Below, piece after piece: positions 8,311-15,875 of a stretch of DNA of 64,000 nucleotides. The position numbers were made by a program, and so were the translations under genes. Each line of letters starts with the position of its first letter. The stretch's first letter is position 1. The stretch covers positions 142,809-206,808 of the forward strand of contig NZ_BLAE01000015.1 in NCBI RefSeq assembly GCF_009687865.1, written 5' to 3'. Origin of the DNA: Acrocarpospora macrocephala. Its GTDB lineage: Bacteria > Actinomycetota > Actinomycetes > Streptosporangiales > Streptosporangiaceae. The notes under the pieces were generated by a model. It saw nothing but the letters and a program-made list of their open reading frames with translations. It made no database searches and was not told where the DNA came from.

Positions 8311-9254
8311 GCGGTCACACCCTTAGATACGGCTTTGAGCCGCGGGTCGACGAGCGGATAGGAGACATCGACGATGAAGTTCACCGTCACGAAGCAGACG
8401 GCGACGAGCATGACGATGCCTTGGACGATCGGGACGTCCTGGGCCCGGACCGCGTCTTCGGTGAGCCGGCCGATCCCTGCGCGCGAGAAGATCGTCTCCG
8501 TGATCACGGCGCCGGCGAGCAACTCTCCGACGATGATGCCGCCCTGGGTCAGCGCCGGCAGACTCGCGTTGCGCAGCACTTCGGTGTTGAGCACCTTCCC
8601 CTTGCGGGTGCCCTTGCTGTAGGACGTCAGGACGTACGGCGAGGCGTACTCGGTCTGGAAGTTGCGCAGCAGCAACTGAGCGATCGGTCCCGAGACCGGG
8701 ATCGCCAGCGCCACCGCGGGAAGCACCAGCCCCCTCAGCCCCTCACCGCTGATGGGCGGGAACCAGCCGAGCTGGAAGGAGAAGACCTTGATGATGATCA
8801 GGCCCAGCAGAAAGCTGGGAAACGACACCAGCAGCGGTGGCACGCTTGAGATGAGGTTGCGCAGCCGCGCCGACTCCAGATAGGTCGCCACCCAGGCGAT
8901 GGAGAGCGCGAAGAGCGACGCCAGCACCAGTGCGCACGCCGCGAGGATCACAGTGTTGGGCAACGCCTCGCCGATCGCCTTGATCACCGGCTGACCCGTG
9001 CCCACCGATGTCCCGAAGTCGCCGTGCAGGGCTGCCAGGAGACGGTCGACGTACTGCTGCCACGCGGGGCGGTCGAAACCGTAGGCGTGCTCCATCTCCT
9101 TGAACGCCTGCGGGTCGATGCTGGCGCGCTCGTTCGGCGGGAAGAGGAGCTCGATCGGGCTGGCCGGCATCAGATAGAGCAGGATGAAGGAGGCCGTGAA
9201 GGCCCCCCACACCACGATCAGCGCGCGGCCGAGTTTCAGCAAGGCGTAGTTCAC
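8307..9254 (-). CDS. Dipeptide-type ABC transporter permease (DppB-like)
   Basis: 315 residues. The order of features is typical of DppB: an N-terminal membrane segment with VVWGAFTASFILLYLMP, an extracellular domain with YGFDRPAWQQYVDRL, then five further membrane segments and the BPD loop (LTSYSKGTRKGKVL...LRNASLPALT). GTG start three bases after the stop of the binding-protein gene, so tightly coupled. Works with the DppC-like partner and the fused ATPase. The cargo could be a peptide or another small solute; neighbours suggest an organosulfur or similar compound, which is inference. Confidence 0.92.
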   Translation of the reverse strand: MNYALLKLGRALIVVWGAFTASFILLYLMPASPIELLFPPNERASIDPQAFKEMEHAYGFDRPAWQQYVDRLLAALHGDFGTSVGTGQPVIKAIGEALPNTVILAACALVLASLFALSIAWVATYLESARLRNLISSVPPLLVSFPSFLLGLIIIKVFSFQLGWFPPISGEGLRGLVLPAVALAIPVSGPIAQLLLRNFQTEYASPYVLTSYSKGTRKGKVLNTEVLRNASLPALTQGGIIVGELLAGAVITETIFSRAGIGRLTEDAVRAQDVPIVQGIVMLVAVCFVTVNFIVDVSYPLVDPRLKAVSKGVTA

Positions 9255-9257
9255 GGG

Positions 9258-10958
9258 CTACTTCCCGCCCACCCAGGTGGTGAGGAAGAGCAGCCGGTCG
9301 GCTCCGTCGAGGTAGATGTTCTGGACACCCTTCGCGGCGGCGACCTGCGAGGTCTGGAACTGCGGGTCGACGAGCACCAGCTCCTCGTGGATGAGGTCCT
9401 GCACGGCCTTGGCCAGGGGAGCCTGCGCGGCTCCGGTGGCGGTGTCCAGGGCGTCGAAGGTCTTCACGATCCGCGCCCGGTCCGGGAAGTCGGCAGGGAT
9501 GACCGCGCCGTTCCCCCGGTCGGGGTTGAGCTGCGTGTTGAGCACGGCCACGTCGTTCCGGCCACGATTGATGTTCGCCAGGTGGTACTCCGCGGTGAGC
9601 TGTTCGGCCGGGATGTTTCTGGGGTCGAACACGATCTCGACCTCCACTCCGATCGACTTCAGCGCCGCCTGGGTCGCCTCGTAGGTGACTCGGGCGTCCG
9701 GCACCAGGATGTTGCCGGTGCCCTTGAGCTGGAGCTTGACGCCGTCCTTCGCCCGGATTCCGTCGGCGCCGGGCTGCCAACCGGCGTCGTCGAGCAGCTT
9801 CTTGGCCAGGTCGAGGTCGTACTTCAGCGCGCCCTGGCTGTAGTCGGCGAACCCCGGGACGCCGTCGGTGAGCACGGAGTGCGCCTCGCCCTCGGAGTTG
9901 GACAGGAGCGTCTTCTTGAACCCGGGCCGGTCCGTGGCTGCCACGATGGCGCGCCGGACGTTGATGTCGTTGGTCGGCGCGAGGCTGAGGTTGAACTGCC
10001 AGCCGAGCGTGAAGCCGGGGTTGATCCTGGCAGTGAGCTCGAAGCCCTGGGCGGTCAGGACCTGCTCGTCGGTGGGGAGGATGTCGAAGGCGGCCGGCAC
10101 GTCACCGGACTGGAGCGCACCGACGCGCACGCTCGCCTCGGGAATGGTGATGAACTCGATCTTGTCCAGGTACGCCGGTCCCTCGTGACCCAGCGCGGCC
10201 GGCGCCCAGGTGTAGTCGTTCCGGCGGGTGATGACGGTGCGCACCTTCGGGACGTACTCGGTGACGATGAACGGCCCGGTGCTGATCACGTTTTCCGGCT
10301 TCAGCCGATCCTCGGCCGAGGACTTCAGGGTCTTGTCCGCCAGGAAGCTGATGTTGCCGGTGCCGCTGTGGGCGCTCAGCTGCAGGAAGCTCGCGTTGGG
10401 GGCGCTGAAGCGCACCTTGACGACGTAGTCGCTGACGACCTGGGTCTCCTGGTACGGACCGAGGTAGCTCTTGCCGTTGGGCAGGATGCCGAGCGCCTCA
10501 TCGCCGTTGAAGAACTGGTCGAGGTTGTTCTTGACCGAAGTCGCGTTGAACTTGGTGCCGTCGCTGAAGGTCACGTCCTCTCGAAGCGTGAAGGTGTACT
10601 CGGTGATGTCGTCGTTGTACTCCCACTTGGTGGCCAGCCATGGACTGAACTCGCCGGTGTCACGGTCCTGGAAGAGGAGCCGGTCCACGATGTTGTTGGA
10701 GAAGTTCGCACCGGCGAAACTGCTGTTGATCTGCGGGTCGATGGACTCGGGCGCACCCAGCCAGGCGAACTTGAGGGTCCCGCCCTTGACGGGAGCACCC
10801 CCACTCTTCGCGCTTACCGCCGGGTTACCGTCGGCGCCGCAGCCAACCAGCAGCAAGCTGGCGGCACCCCCGGCAAAAGCCAGGAAGCCGCGGCGGCTGG
10901 GATTAGCGGAGAGGAGAGACTCAGCTCCCGTCGTGGCCGAAATGAACTTAGTGGTCAT
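9258..10958 (-). CDS. ABC transporter substrate-binding lipoprotein (DppA/OppA family)
   Basis: 566 residues, SBP_bac_5 family. The N-terminus has twin-arginine-like residues (SRRGFLAFAGG) followed by a hydrophobic run and the lipobox LLVGC, so it should be a lipid-anchored extracytoplasmic receptor. Family landmarks include GGTLKFAWLGAPESIDPQ, FTLREDVTFSDGTKFNA and ILPNGKSYLGPY. First gene of the leftward importer operon; its start lies 11 bases from dyad copy 2 at 10970-11004. That spacing is the same as in the operon starting at 3232, so the importer and the monooxygenase-linked operon are probably co-regulated. Confidence 0.93.
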   Translation of the reverse strand: MTTKFISATTGAESLLSANPSRRGFLAFAGGAASLLLVGCGADGNPAVSAKSGGAPVKGGTLKFAWLGAPESIDPQINSSFAGANFSNNIVDRLLFQDRDTGEFSPWLATKWEYNDDITEYTFTLREDVTFSDGTKFNATSVKNNLDQFFNGDEALGILPNGKSYLGPYQETQVVSDYVVKVRFSAPNASFLQLSAHSGTGNISFLADKTLKSSAEDRLKPENVISTGPFIVTEYVPKVRTVITRRNDYTWAPAALGHEGPAYLDKIEFITIPEASVRVGALQSGDVPAAFDILPTDEQVLTAQGFELTARINPGFTLGWQFNLSLAPTNDINVRRAIVAATDRPGFKKTLLSNSEGEAHSVLTDGVPGFADYSQGALKYDLDLAKKLLDDAGWQPGADGIRAKDGVKLQLKGTGNILVPDARVTYEATQAALKSIGVEVEIVFDPRNIPAEQLTAEYHLANINRGRNDVAVLNTQLNPDRGNGAVIPADFPDRARIVKTFDALDTATGAAQAPLAKAVQDLIHEELVLVDPQFQTSQVAAAKGVQNIYLDGADRLLFLTTWVGGK

Positions 10959-10969
10959 ACCCGCGTACT

Positions 10970-11004
10970 ATATCTAGGTATTTCCTACTTGAAAAGTATA
11001 GATT
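10970..11004. promoter_or_regulatory. Shared dyad element, copy 2
   Basis: Matches copy 1 (3244-3278) at 29 of 35 positions, with the core ATTTCCTACTTGAA fully conserved and outer arms ATCTA/TAGAT. It lies 11 bases upstream of the binding-protein start codon. Dyad form, AT-richness and identical spacing argue for one regulator acting at both promoters. Confidence 0.7.
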
Positions 11005-11011
11005 CATCACG

Positions 11012-11221
11012 GTGGTGGCCGACGCGGTCAGCTACCTGCTCTCGGCCGTGGGCCTCGGCGCGATGGGCGGGCTACTCGGTTCGCGGCTGGCCCGACCGCT
11101 CGTCACCTGGTTTGGGCAGCACCAGATCCTGCTCCTGGCCGGGGCGCTGCGCGCGCTCTGGCCCGTCGGCCTGGCCGGCGTGCTCCTGCTGGTGACCCCG
11201 CTACTCAATGGTGGGCACGAT
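11012..11221 (+). pseudogene. MFS transporter remnant
   Basis: A reading frame with no good start encodes DAVSYLLSAVGLGAMGG joined to LLGSRLARPLV and LLLAGALRALWP. These segments look like separate parts of an MFS_3-type exporter (the DALSFLVSA helix and the later SRLARR...LLLAGLLRAL helices) brought together by an internal deletion; both ends are missing. It immediately follows the importer promoter and has no partner genes. Non-functional remnant; a small membrane protein is the less likely alternative. Confidence 0.5.
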
Positions 11222-11256
11222 CAGATCTCTTCCGGAGGAGCGGATGGACGGGGTTC

Positions 11257-12207
11257 TCAGGAGCAGGTGACGGCGAGCTTGCCGAGTGCTCCGGCGCCGA
11301 AGGCGGCGAACGCCTCAGGGGCCTGCTCCAGCGGGTAGGTGGCGGTGACCGGCACGCGCAGCGCGCCGGAGACGGTCTGCTCGGCCAGGACGGCCAGGGT
11401 CTGCGGGTTCGGGTCGGCCATGATCGTGTGGACGGTGACGTCCCCGCCGTGGACGCTGCCGGTGACGGCATCGGAGGTCAGGCCGAGGGTGGAGGCGATC
11501 CGCCCGCCGGGTCGCAGCAGGCCCGCGAGCTGGCTGCCCTCGCCCGCCAGGTGCAGCACAGCGTCCACACCCTCGGGAGCGAGGGCGCGGACCTCGGCCT
11601 GCATGTCGCCGCTGAAGTCCACGAGGTGGACCGTGTGCTCGGTGAGGCCGGTGACGAAGTCGGCTTCGGCGCCGGGGCGGGCGGTGGCGATCACTCGGGC
11701 GCCGCGGGCGGCGGCGAGCTGCACGGCCAGCGCGCCCACCCCGCCGGTGGCGCCGGAGATCAGCACCGTCTCGCCGTCGGCCGGGGCGACGGCGTTGACG
11801 CTGTCCAGCGCCGCGGTGCCGGCCAGGCCCAGCGCGCCCGCCTCCTGAACGGCCAGGCCCTCGGGGATGGGGGCGATGCCGTAGCCGGCGGGCACGGTGA
11901 CGTATTGGGCCAGTGAACCGGTGCCCAGGAAGGGCTTCATCACCACGCCGAAGACCGCCTGGCCGACCGCGAAGCCTTCGGCGCCCTCGCCGAGCGCTTC
12001 GACGGTGCCGGCGAAGTCCTTGCCGACCACCAGCGGGAAGCGGTGCTCCATCATCTGCTGCAGGTAGCCCGCCGCGGTGGAGGCGTCGAAGCCGTTGATC
12101 GAGGAAACGGCCACCTTCACCAGCACCTCTCCCGCCTCGGGGTGAGGGGTGGGGATCTCGGTCACGGCGGGGGTCGCAGGGACGGAGTTCAGCGTTACGG
12201 CACGCAT
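11257..12207 (-). CDS. Zinc-independent NADP-dependent quinone oxidoreductase (MDR family)
   Basis: 316 residues, medium-chain dehydrogenase/reductase fold of the quinone oxidoreductase kind: an N-terminal GroES-like domain (EIPTPHPEAGEVLVKV, VGKDFAGTVEALG) and a Rossmann domain with LISGATGGVGALAVQLA for NADP. Structural zinc cysteines are absent, as usual for this branch. Start ATG 12207 with an AAAGGTG site upstream. Divergent from a TetR gene across a 97-bp interval holding a near-perfect 18-bp inverted repeat, the classic arrangement of a repressor and its single target. Probably handles electrophilic quinones or enones. Confidence 0.88.
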   Translation of the reverse strand: MRAVTLNSVPATPAVTEIPTPHPEAGEVLVKVAVSSINGFDASTAAGYLQQMMEHRFPLVVGKDFAGTVEALGEGAEGFAVGQAVFGVVMKPFLGTGSLAQYVTVPAGYGIAPIPEGLAVQEAGALGLAGTAALDSVNAVAPADGETVLISGATGGVGALAVQLAAARGARVIATARPGAEADFVTGLTEHTVHLVDFSGDMQAEVRALAPEGVDAVLHLAGEGSQLAGLLRPGGRIASTLGLTSDAVTGSVHGGDVTVHTIMADPNPQTLAVLAEQTVSGALRVPVTATYPLEQAPEAFAAFGAGALGKLAVTCS

Positions 12208-12223
12208 GAGCTGCACCTTTCGA

Positions 12224-12289
12224 AAGTGGAACGGCCTACCCGGTTCCATCATGCAGCCTAGCAACGAAAATGGGTAGCCCGTTCCACTT
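12224..12289. promoter_or_regulatory. Inverted-repeat operator between oxidoreductase and TetR genes
   Basis: Arms at 12224-12241 and 12272-12289 are reverse complements at 17 of 18 positions (core GTGGAACGG.CTACCC). Located in the divergent intergenic region, so likely two binding sites for the adjacent TetR regulator. Confidence 0.65.
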
Positions 12290-12304
12290 GGTAGAGTGGG
12301 GGTC

Positions 12305-13027
12305 ATGACACCCACCGCAGAGCCCGACTCGCCCGCCGACCGGCAGCCCGAACCGGGACTGCGCGCCGACGCCGAACGCAACCGCGAGCGCATCCTGACC
12401 GCCGCCCGCCGCCTGTACGCCAGCCACGGACTCGGCGTCTCCATGGCGTGTGTCGCCCGCGAGGCCGACGTCGGCAAGGCCACCTTGTCGCGCCGTTTCG
12501 CCACCCGCGAAGAACTCATCAACGCGGTCTTCGCCGACCGCATGGACGCCTACGCCGCCGCGGCCGCCGAAGCCCTCGCCGATCCCGACCCCTGGCGCGG
12601 CTTCACCGGCTACATCGAGGCCGTGTGCGCCATGCAGGCCGCCGACCGCGGCTTCGCCGACGTGCTGACCATGACCTTCCCCGCCGCCAAGGCACTGGAA
12701 GCCCGCCGCGCCGAGGCCTACAACGCGTTCCTCGAACTCATCGCCCGCGCCCAGGCCAGCGGCCACCTGCGCGACGACTTCACCGCAGAAGACCTCGTCA
12801 TCCTGCTGATGGCCAACGCCGGCGTCGTCGCCGCCACCGCAGACGCCGCCCCCGACACCTGGCGACGGCTGGTGAGCCAGATGTTGCGCGCCTACGCCAC
12901 CCCCGGCGCCGACCTGCCACCGCTGGAACAGCCCCCCGCACCCACCGCTCTGTATCGAGCCATGGTCCGCCTCACCCGCCCCGCCCCTGACACCGGTGGC
13001 GCCGCCGAGCGACCAGACGGCCGTTGA
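12305..13027 (+). CDS. TetR family transcriptional regulator
   Basis: 240 residues. Helix-turn-helix at roughly 25-70: NRERILTAARRLYASHG then VAREADVGKATLSRRF, the standard TetR pattern. The C-terminal ligand domain is unlike any I can name and ends in a Pro-rich tail. ATG at 12305 chosen; a GTG three codons earlier is possible. Divergent from the quinone oxidoreductase gene and probably represses both genes through the inverted repeat at 12224-12289, releasing on binding an electrophile or drug. Confidence 0.88.
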   Translation: MTPTAEPDSPADRQPEPGLRADAERNRERILTAARRLYASHGLGVSMACVAREADVGKATLSRRFATREELINAVFADRMDAYAAAAAEALADPDPWRGFTGYIEAVCAMQAADRGFADVLTMTFPAAKALEARRAEAYNAFLELIARAQASGHLRDDFTAEDLVILLMANAGVVAATADAAPDTWRRLVSQMLRAYATPGADLPPLEQPPAPTALYRAMVRLTRPAPDTGGAAERPDGR

Positions 13028-13153
13028 CGTTGCCAAGGATCCCCCGTGAGAGCTACCGAAATCGTCCACTCACTGGTGATTCGCCGAAATGGGCCGCGCT
13101 CATAGCGTTTCCGGTGCGCCGCGACCGGGCGGCCGACATCGACGGAGGTCACC

Positions 13154-14002
13154 ATGAGCACGACAGGTAGCCCGCAGCACGCGCTCCCGGACGGCCGGAT
13201 CCGGCGGATCGTCCGGTTCCCTCTGACCTGGATGCTGATCGGACTGCTCGGCGTCGGCGTGGTGTCGGCGGTGACCGCGGACGCGGGGCCGGTGCTCGCC
13301 GTCGTGGGCGCGGGCGCCGCGCTGGCCGTGTACTGGGCGGTGATGCGGTACGCCGCCGGGCGGCAGACACCGGAGATCGCCAGAAGAGGGGCCGGGCGGG
13401 AGGCGCTGTCGGGGGCCGGCATCGGGCTGGGGTTCGTGCTGGTCTCGGCGTTGCTGATCGCAGCCGCAGGTGGGTACGCCTTCAGCTGGGCATCGGGGAA
13501 CGTCCTGTCGGTGGTGTTCACGGTGGCCGCGACGGCGGTGGGGGCGGCGGTCACCGAGGAGCTGATCTTCCGTGGCCTGGCGTTGCAGGCGCTGGAGCGG
13601 CTGTGCGGGAGCGTGGGCGCCGTCGCGGTCACCGCGCTGGTGTTCGGGGGCGCGCACCTGGCCAACCCCGCGGCCACCCTGGGGAGTTCGCTGGCGATCG
13701 CCGTCGAGGCGGGTGTGCTGCTCGGGGCCGCGTTCCTGTGGCGGCGCACCATCTGGTTCGTCGTGGGGCTGCACGCCGCGTGGAACGCCACCGTGGCGCT
13801 GCTGGGCATCCCGGTGTCCGGGCACGTGTCGCCGGGGCTGCTGGCCACCGAGGTGAGCGGCCCGGCGTGGCTGACCGGCGGCGGGTTCGGTCTTGAAGCG
13901 TCGATCATCCCGGTCGCCGTGAGCGTGCTGCTGGCCGTGCCGATGCTCGTCCTGGCGCACCGGCGCGGCGGCCTGATCCCGGTGCGGCGTGGCCGCCGTT
14001 AG
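13154..14002 (+). CDS. CPBP-family intramembrane metalloprotease
   Basis: 282 residues with about eight hydrophobic segments. It has the three CPBP (Abi, Rce1-like) motifs: TEELIFRG with the catalytic Glu pair and Arg, FGGAHLAN with the first His, and GLHAAWN with the second His. Members cleave within membranes or process prenylated or bacteriocin-like peptides; most actinobacterial ones have no known substrate. It ends 9 bp before a histidine kinase gene and so may be co-transcribed with the two-component system. Confidence 0.88.
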   Translation: MSTTGSPQHALPDGRIRRIVRFPLTWMLIGLLGVGVVSAVTADAGPVLAVVGAGAALAVYWAVMRYAAGRQTPEIARRGAGREALSGAGIGLGFVLVSALLIAAAGGYAFSWASGNVLSVVFTVAATAVGAAVTEELIFRGLALQALERLCGSVGAVAVTALVFGGAHLANPAATLGSSLAIAVEAGVLLGAAFLWRRTIWFVVGLHAAWNATVALLGIPVSGHVSPGLLATEVSGPAWLTGGGFGLEASIIPVAVSVLLAVPMLVLAHRRGGLIPVRRGRR

Positions 14003-14011
14003 GCTTGCCGG

Positions 14012-15181
14012 GTGTTCGCGTACGCGATCCGCGCCATCGGCTCGTGGCCGGGCTGGTGGCGGGCCCAGCACCTGGCGGTGCGGGACGGCCTGCTCGCGGT
14101 GGCGGTCACCCTGCTGGCGTACGTGCCGACGATGTCGGCCATGTCTGCCCAGATCGGCGACCTGCCCCGACGCCCGCCGGACGCGCTGGCGGTATTGCTG
14201 GCCCTGGCCCAGTCCGTGCCGCTGGTCATCCGCAGCCGCCATCCTGCGGCCTGCGTGGCAGTCGTCGGCTCCGCCTTCGCGGTGCACCAAGCACTGGCGT
14301 ATCCGCCGACGTTCGCCAGCATCGGGCTCTACCTGTCCCTGTACGCCGCCGGAGCCCACCAAGCCAGGTTCCGGTACGGCCTGGTCGCCGCCGCGACCGT
14401 GGGTTACACCGCGCTGGCGGTCCACCTGCACAATCTGGGATCCCCGAACCAGGTGCAGGATTTCCTCGCGTTCTCTCTGGCGCTGGCGGTGATGTGGATG
14501 GCTGGTGCCGGGGTGCGCCGGTGGCGGGCGGAGGAGGCCGAACGGCGGCGGCTCAGCGCGCACGTGGCCGCCACCGCCGAACGGGCGCGTATCGCCCGCG
14601 AACTCCACGATGTGGTCACCCATCACGTGACCGCCATGGTCGTGCAGGCCGACGCCGCGCAGTTCCTGGTCGGCAGCGCGCCCGCCCGCGCCGGGGATGG
14701 GCTGGCCGCCATCAGCGACACGGGCCGCCGGGCCCTGACGGAATTGCGGCACCTGCTCGGCGTACTGGAGGCGACCGGTGACCAGCCCGCCGCGGACCGC
14801 GCACCGACCCTGGGCAAGGTCGGCGACCTGGTCGAACGGGCCCGATTATCCGGCCAGCCCGTGCATCTGACCGAGCTGGGTGACCAGCTGCCCCGGGCCG
14901 TGGACGTGGAACTGGCCGCCTATCGGGTAGTTCAGGAGGCGCTCACCAACGCGGTCAAACACGCGGCGGGTCAGCCCACGGCGGTCACGGTTCACCACCA
15001 CGAGGACCGCATCGAGATCGAAGTGACCACCGGCGGTCCTGCCACCGTGTCGGCTGGCGGGCGCGGTCTCTCCGGGCTGGGTGAACGACTGCGCCTGCTC
15101 GGCGGCGAACTGTCCGCCGCCGCGGGCCCCAGCGGAGGCTTCCGCGTCCACGCCCGCATCCCCGCCAGGAACGACCCGTGA
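14012..15181 (+). CDS. Sensor histidine kinase, NarL/DesK type
   Basis: 389 residues. About five hydrophobic segments occupy 25-170, followed by a HisKA_3 dimerisation domain with the phospho-acceptor His near 199 in RIARELHDVVTHH, and an HATPase domain with the N-box AYRVVQEALTNAVKHA and a GRGLSGLGERL G-box. GTG start at 14012 is read nine bases after the CPBP stop. It overlaps the response regulator by four bases (GTGA), so kinase and regulator are a cognate pair. Signal unknown; a short membrane-embedded sensor suggests envelope stress. Confidence 0.92.
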   Translation: MFAYAIRAIGSWPGWWRAQHLAVRDGLLAVAVTLLAYVPTMSAMSAQIGDLPRRPPDALAVLLALAQSVPLVIRSRHPAACVAVVGSAFAVHQALAYPPTFASIGLYLSLYAAGAHQARFRYGLVAAATVGYTALAVHLHNLGSPNQVQDFLAFSLALAVMWMAGAGVRRWRAEEAERRRLSAHVAATAERARIARELHDVVTHHVTAMVVQADAAQFLVGSAPARAGDGLAAISDTGRRALTELRHLLGVLEATGDQPAADRAPTLGKVGDLVERARLSGQPVHLTELGDQLPRAVDVELAAYRVVQEALTNAVKHAAGQPTAVTVHHHEDRIEIEVTTGGPATVSAGGRGLSGLGERLRLLGGELSAAAGPSGGFRVHARIPARNDP

Positions 15182-15864
15182 CCGGCCCTCCGATCCGCGT
15201 GCTCATCTGCGAAGACCAGGCTCTGGTACGCGCCGGTTACAACACGATCTTCTCCGCCCAGCCCGACATGGCCGTCGTCGGAGAGGCCGCCGACGGCCGC
15301 GAAGCGGTGGCGGCCGCCCAGCGGCTCAACCCCGACGTGATCGTGATGGACATCCGCATGCCCATCATCGATGGCATCGAAGCCACCCGCCGGCTGGCGG
15401 GCCCCGGCCTCCTCTCCCCCGCCAAAGTGCTGGTCGTCACCACCTTCAACATCGACGAGTACGTCTACGAAGCCCTCAAGGCCGGGGCCAGCGGCTTCCT
15501 GCTCAAGGACGCGCCCCCCGCGGAACTCGTCAACGGCATACGGACCATCGCCCGCGGCGACTCACTGCTGGCCCCCGCCGTCACCCGCACCCTCATCGGC
15601 CACTTCGCCGAACGCCTGCGCCCCGCCGACACCGCCCGCCCGGCCCGCGAGGAGATCGTGCGCGCGCTGACCCACCGCGAACTGGAGGTACTCCGGCAGA
15701 TCGCCGCCGGCCTGTCCAACGCGGAGATCGCCGCGACGTTGTTCATCGCCCCCGAGACCGTGAAAACCTACGTCTCACGAATCCTGGCCAAACTCGACCT
15801 CCGCGACCGCGTCCAGGCGGTCGTCCTCGCGTACCGCGTGGGACTGGTGTCCGGTACGGGCTGA
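15178..15864 (+). CDS. Response regulator, NarL/LuxR family
   Basis: 228 residues. Receiver domain 7-125 with acidic pair ED, phospho-acceptor Asp near 58 (VIVMDIRMP), Thr in VTTFN and Lys in LLKDAP. LuxR-type helix-turn-helix at about 160-220 (LTHRELEVLRQIAAGLSNAEIA...VKTYVSRIL). GTG start overlaps the kinase stop. Receives phosphate from the adjacent kinase and binds DNA as a dimer. It converges on the PKS operon with an 11-bp gap and is not obviously its regulator. Confidence 0.93.
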   Translation: MTGPPIRVLICEDQALVRAGYNTIFSAQPDMAVVGEAADGREAVAAAQRLNPDVIVMDIRMPIIDGIEATRRLAGPGLLSPAKVLVVTTFNIDEYVYEALKAGASGFLLKDAPPAELVNGIRTIARGDSLLAPAVTRTLIGHFAERLRPADTARPAREEIVRALTHRELEVLRQIAAGLSNAEIAATLFIAPETVKTYVSRILAKLDLRDRVQAVVLAYRVGLVSGTG

Positions 15865-15875
15865 ATCGCCCGGCC

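Noticed and set aside
9024..11195. A 723-codon + strand open frame over the importer genes
   Set aside because: Antisense shadow of the binding-protein and permease genes; low-complexity composition and no motifs.
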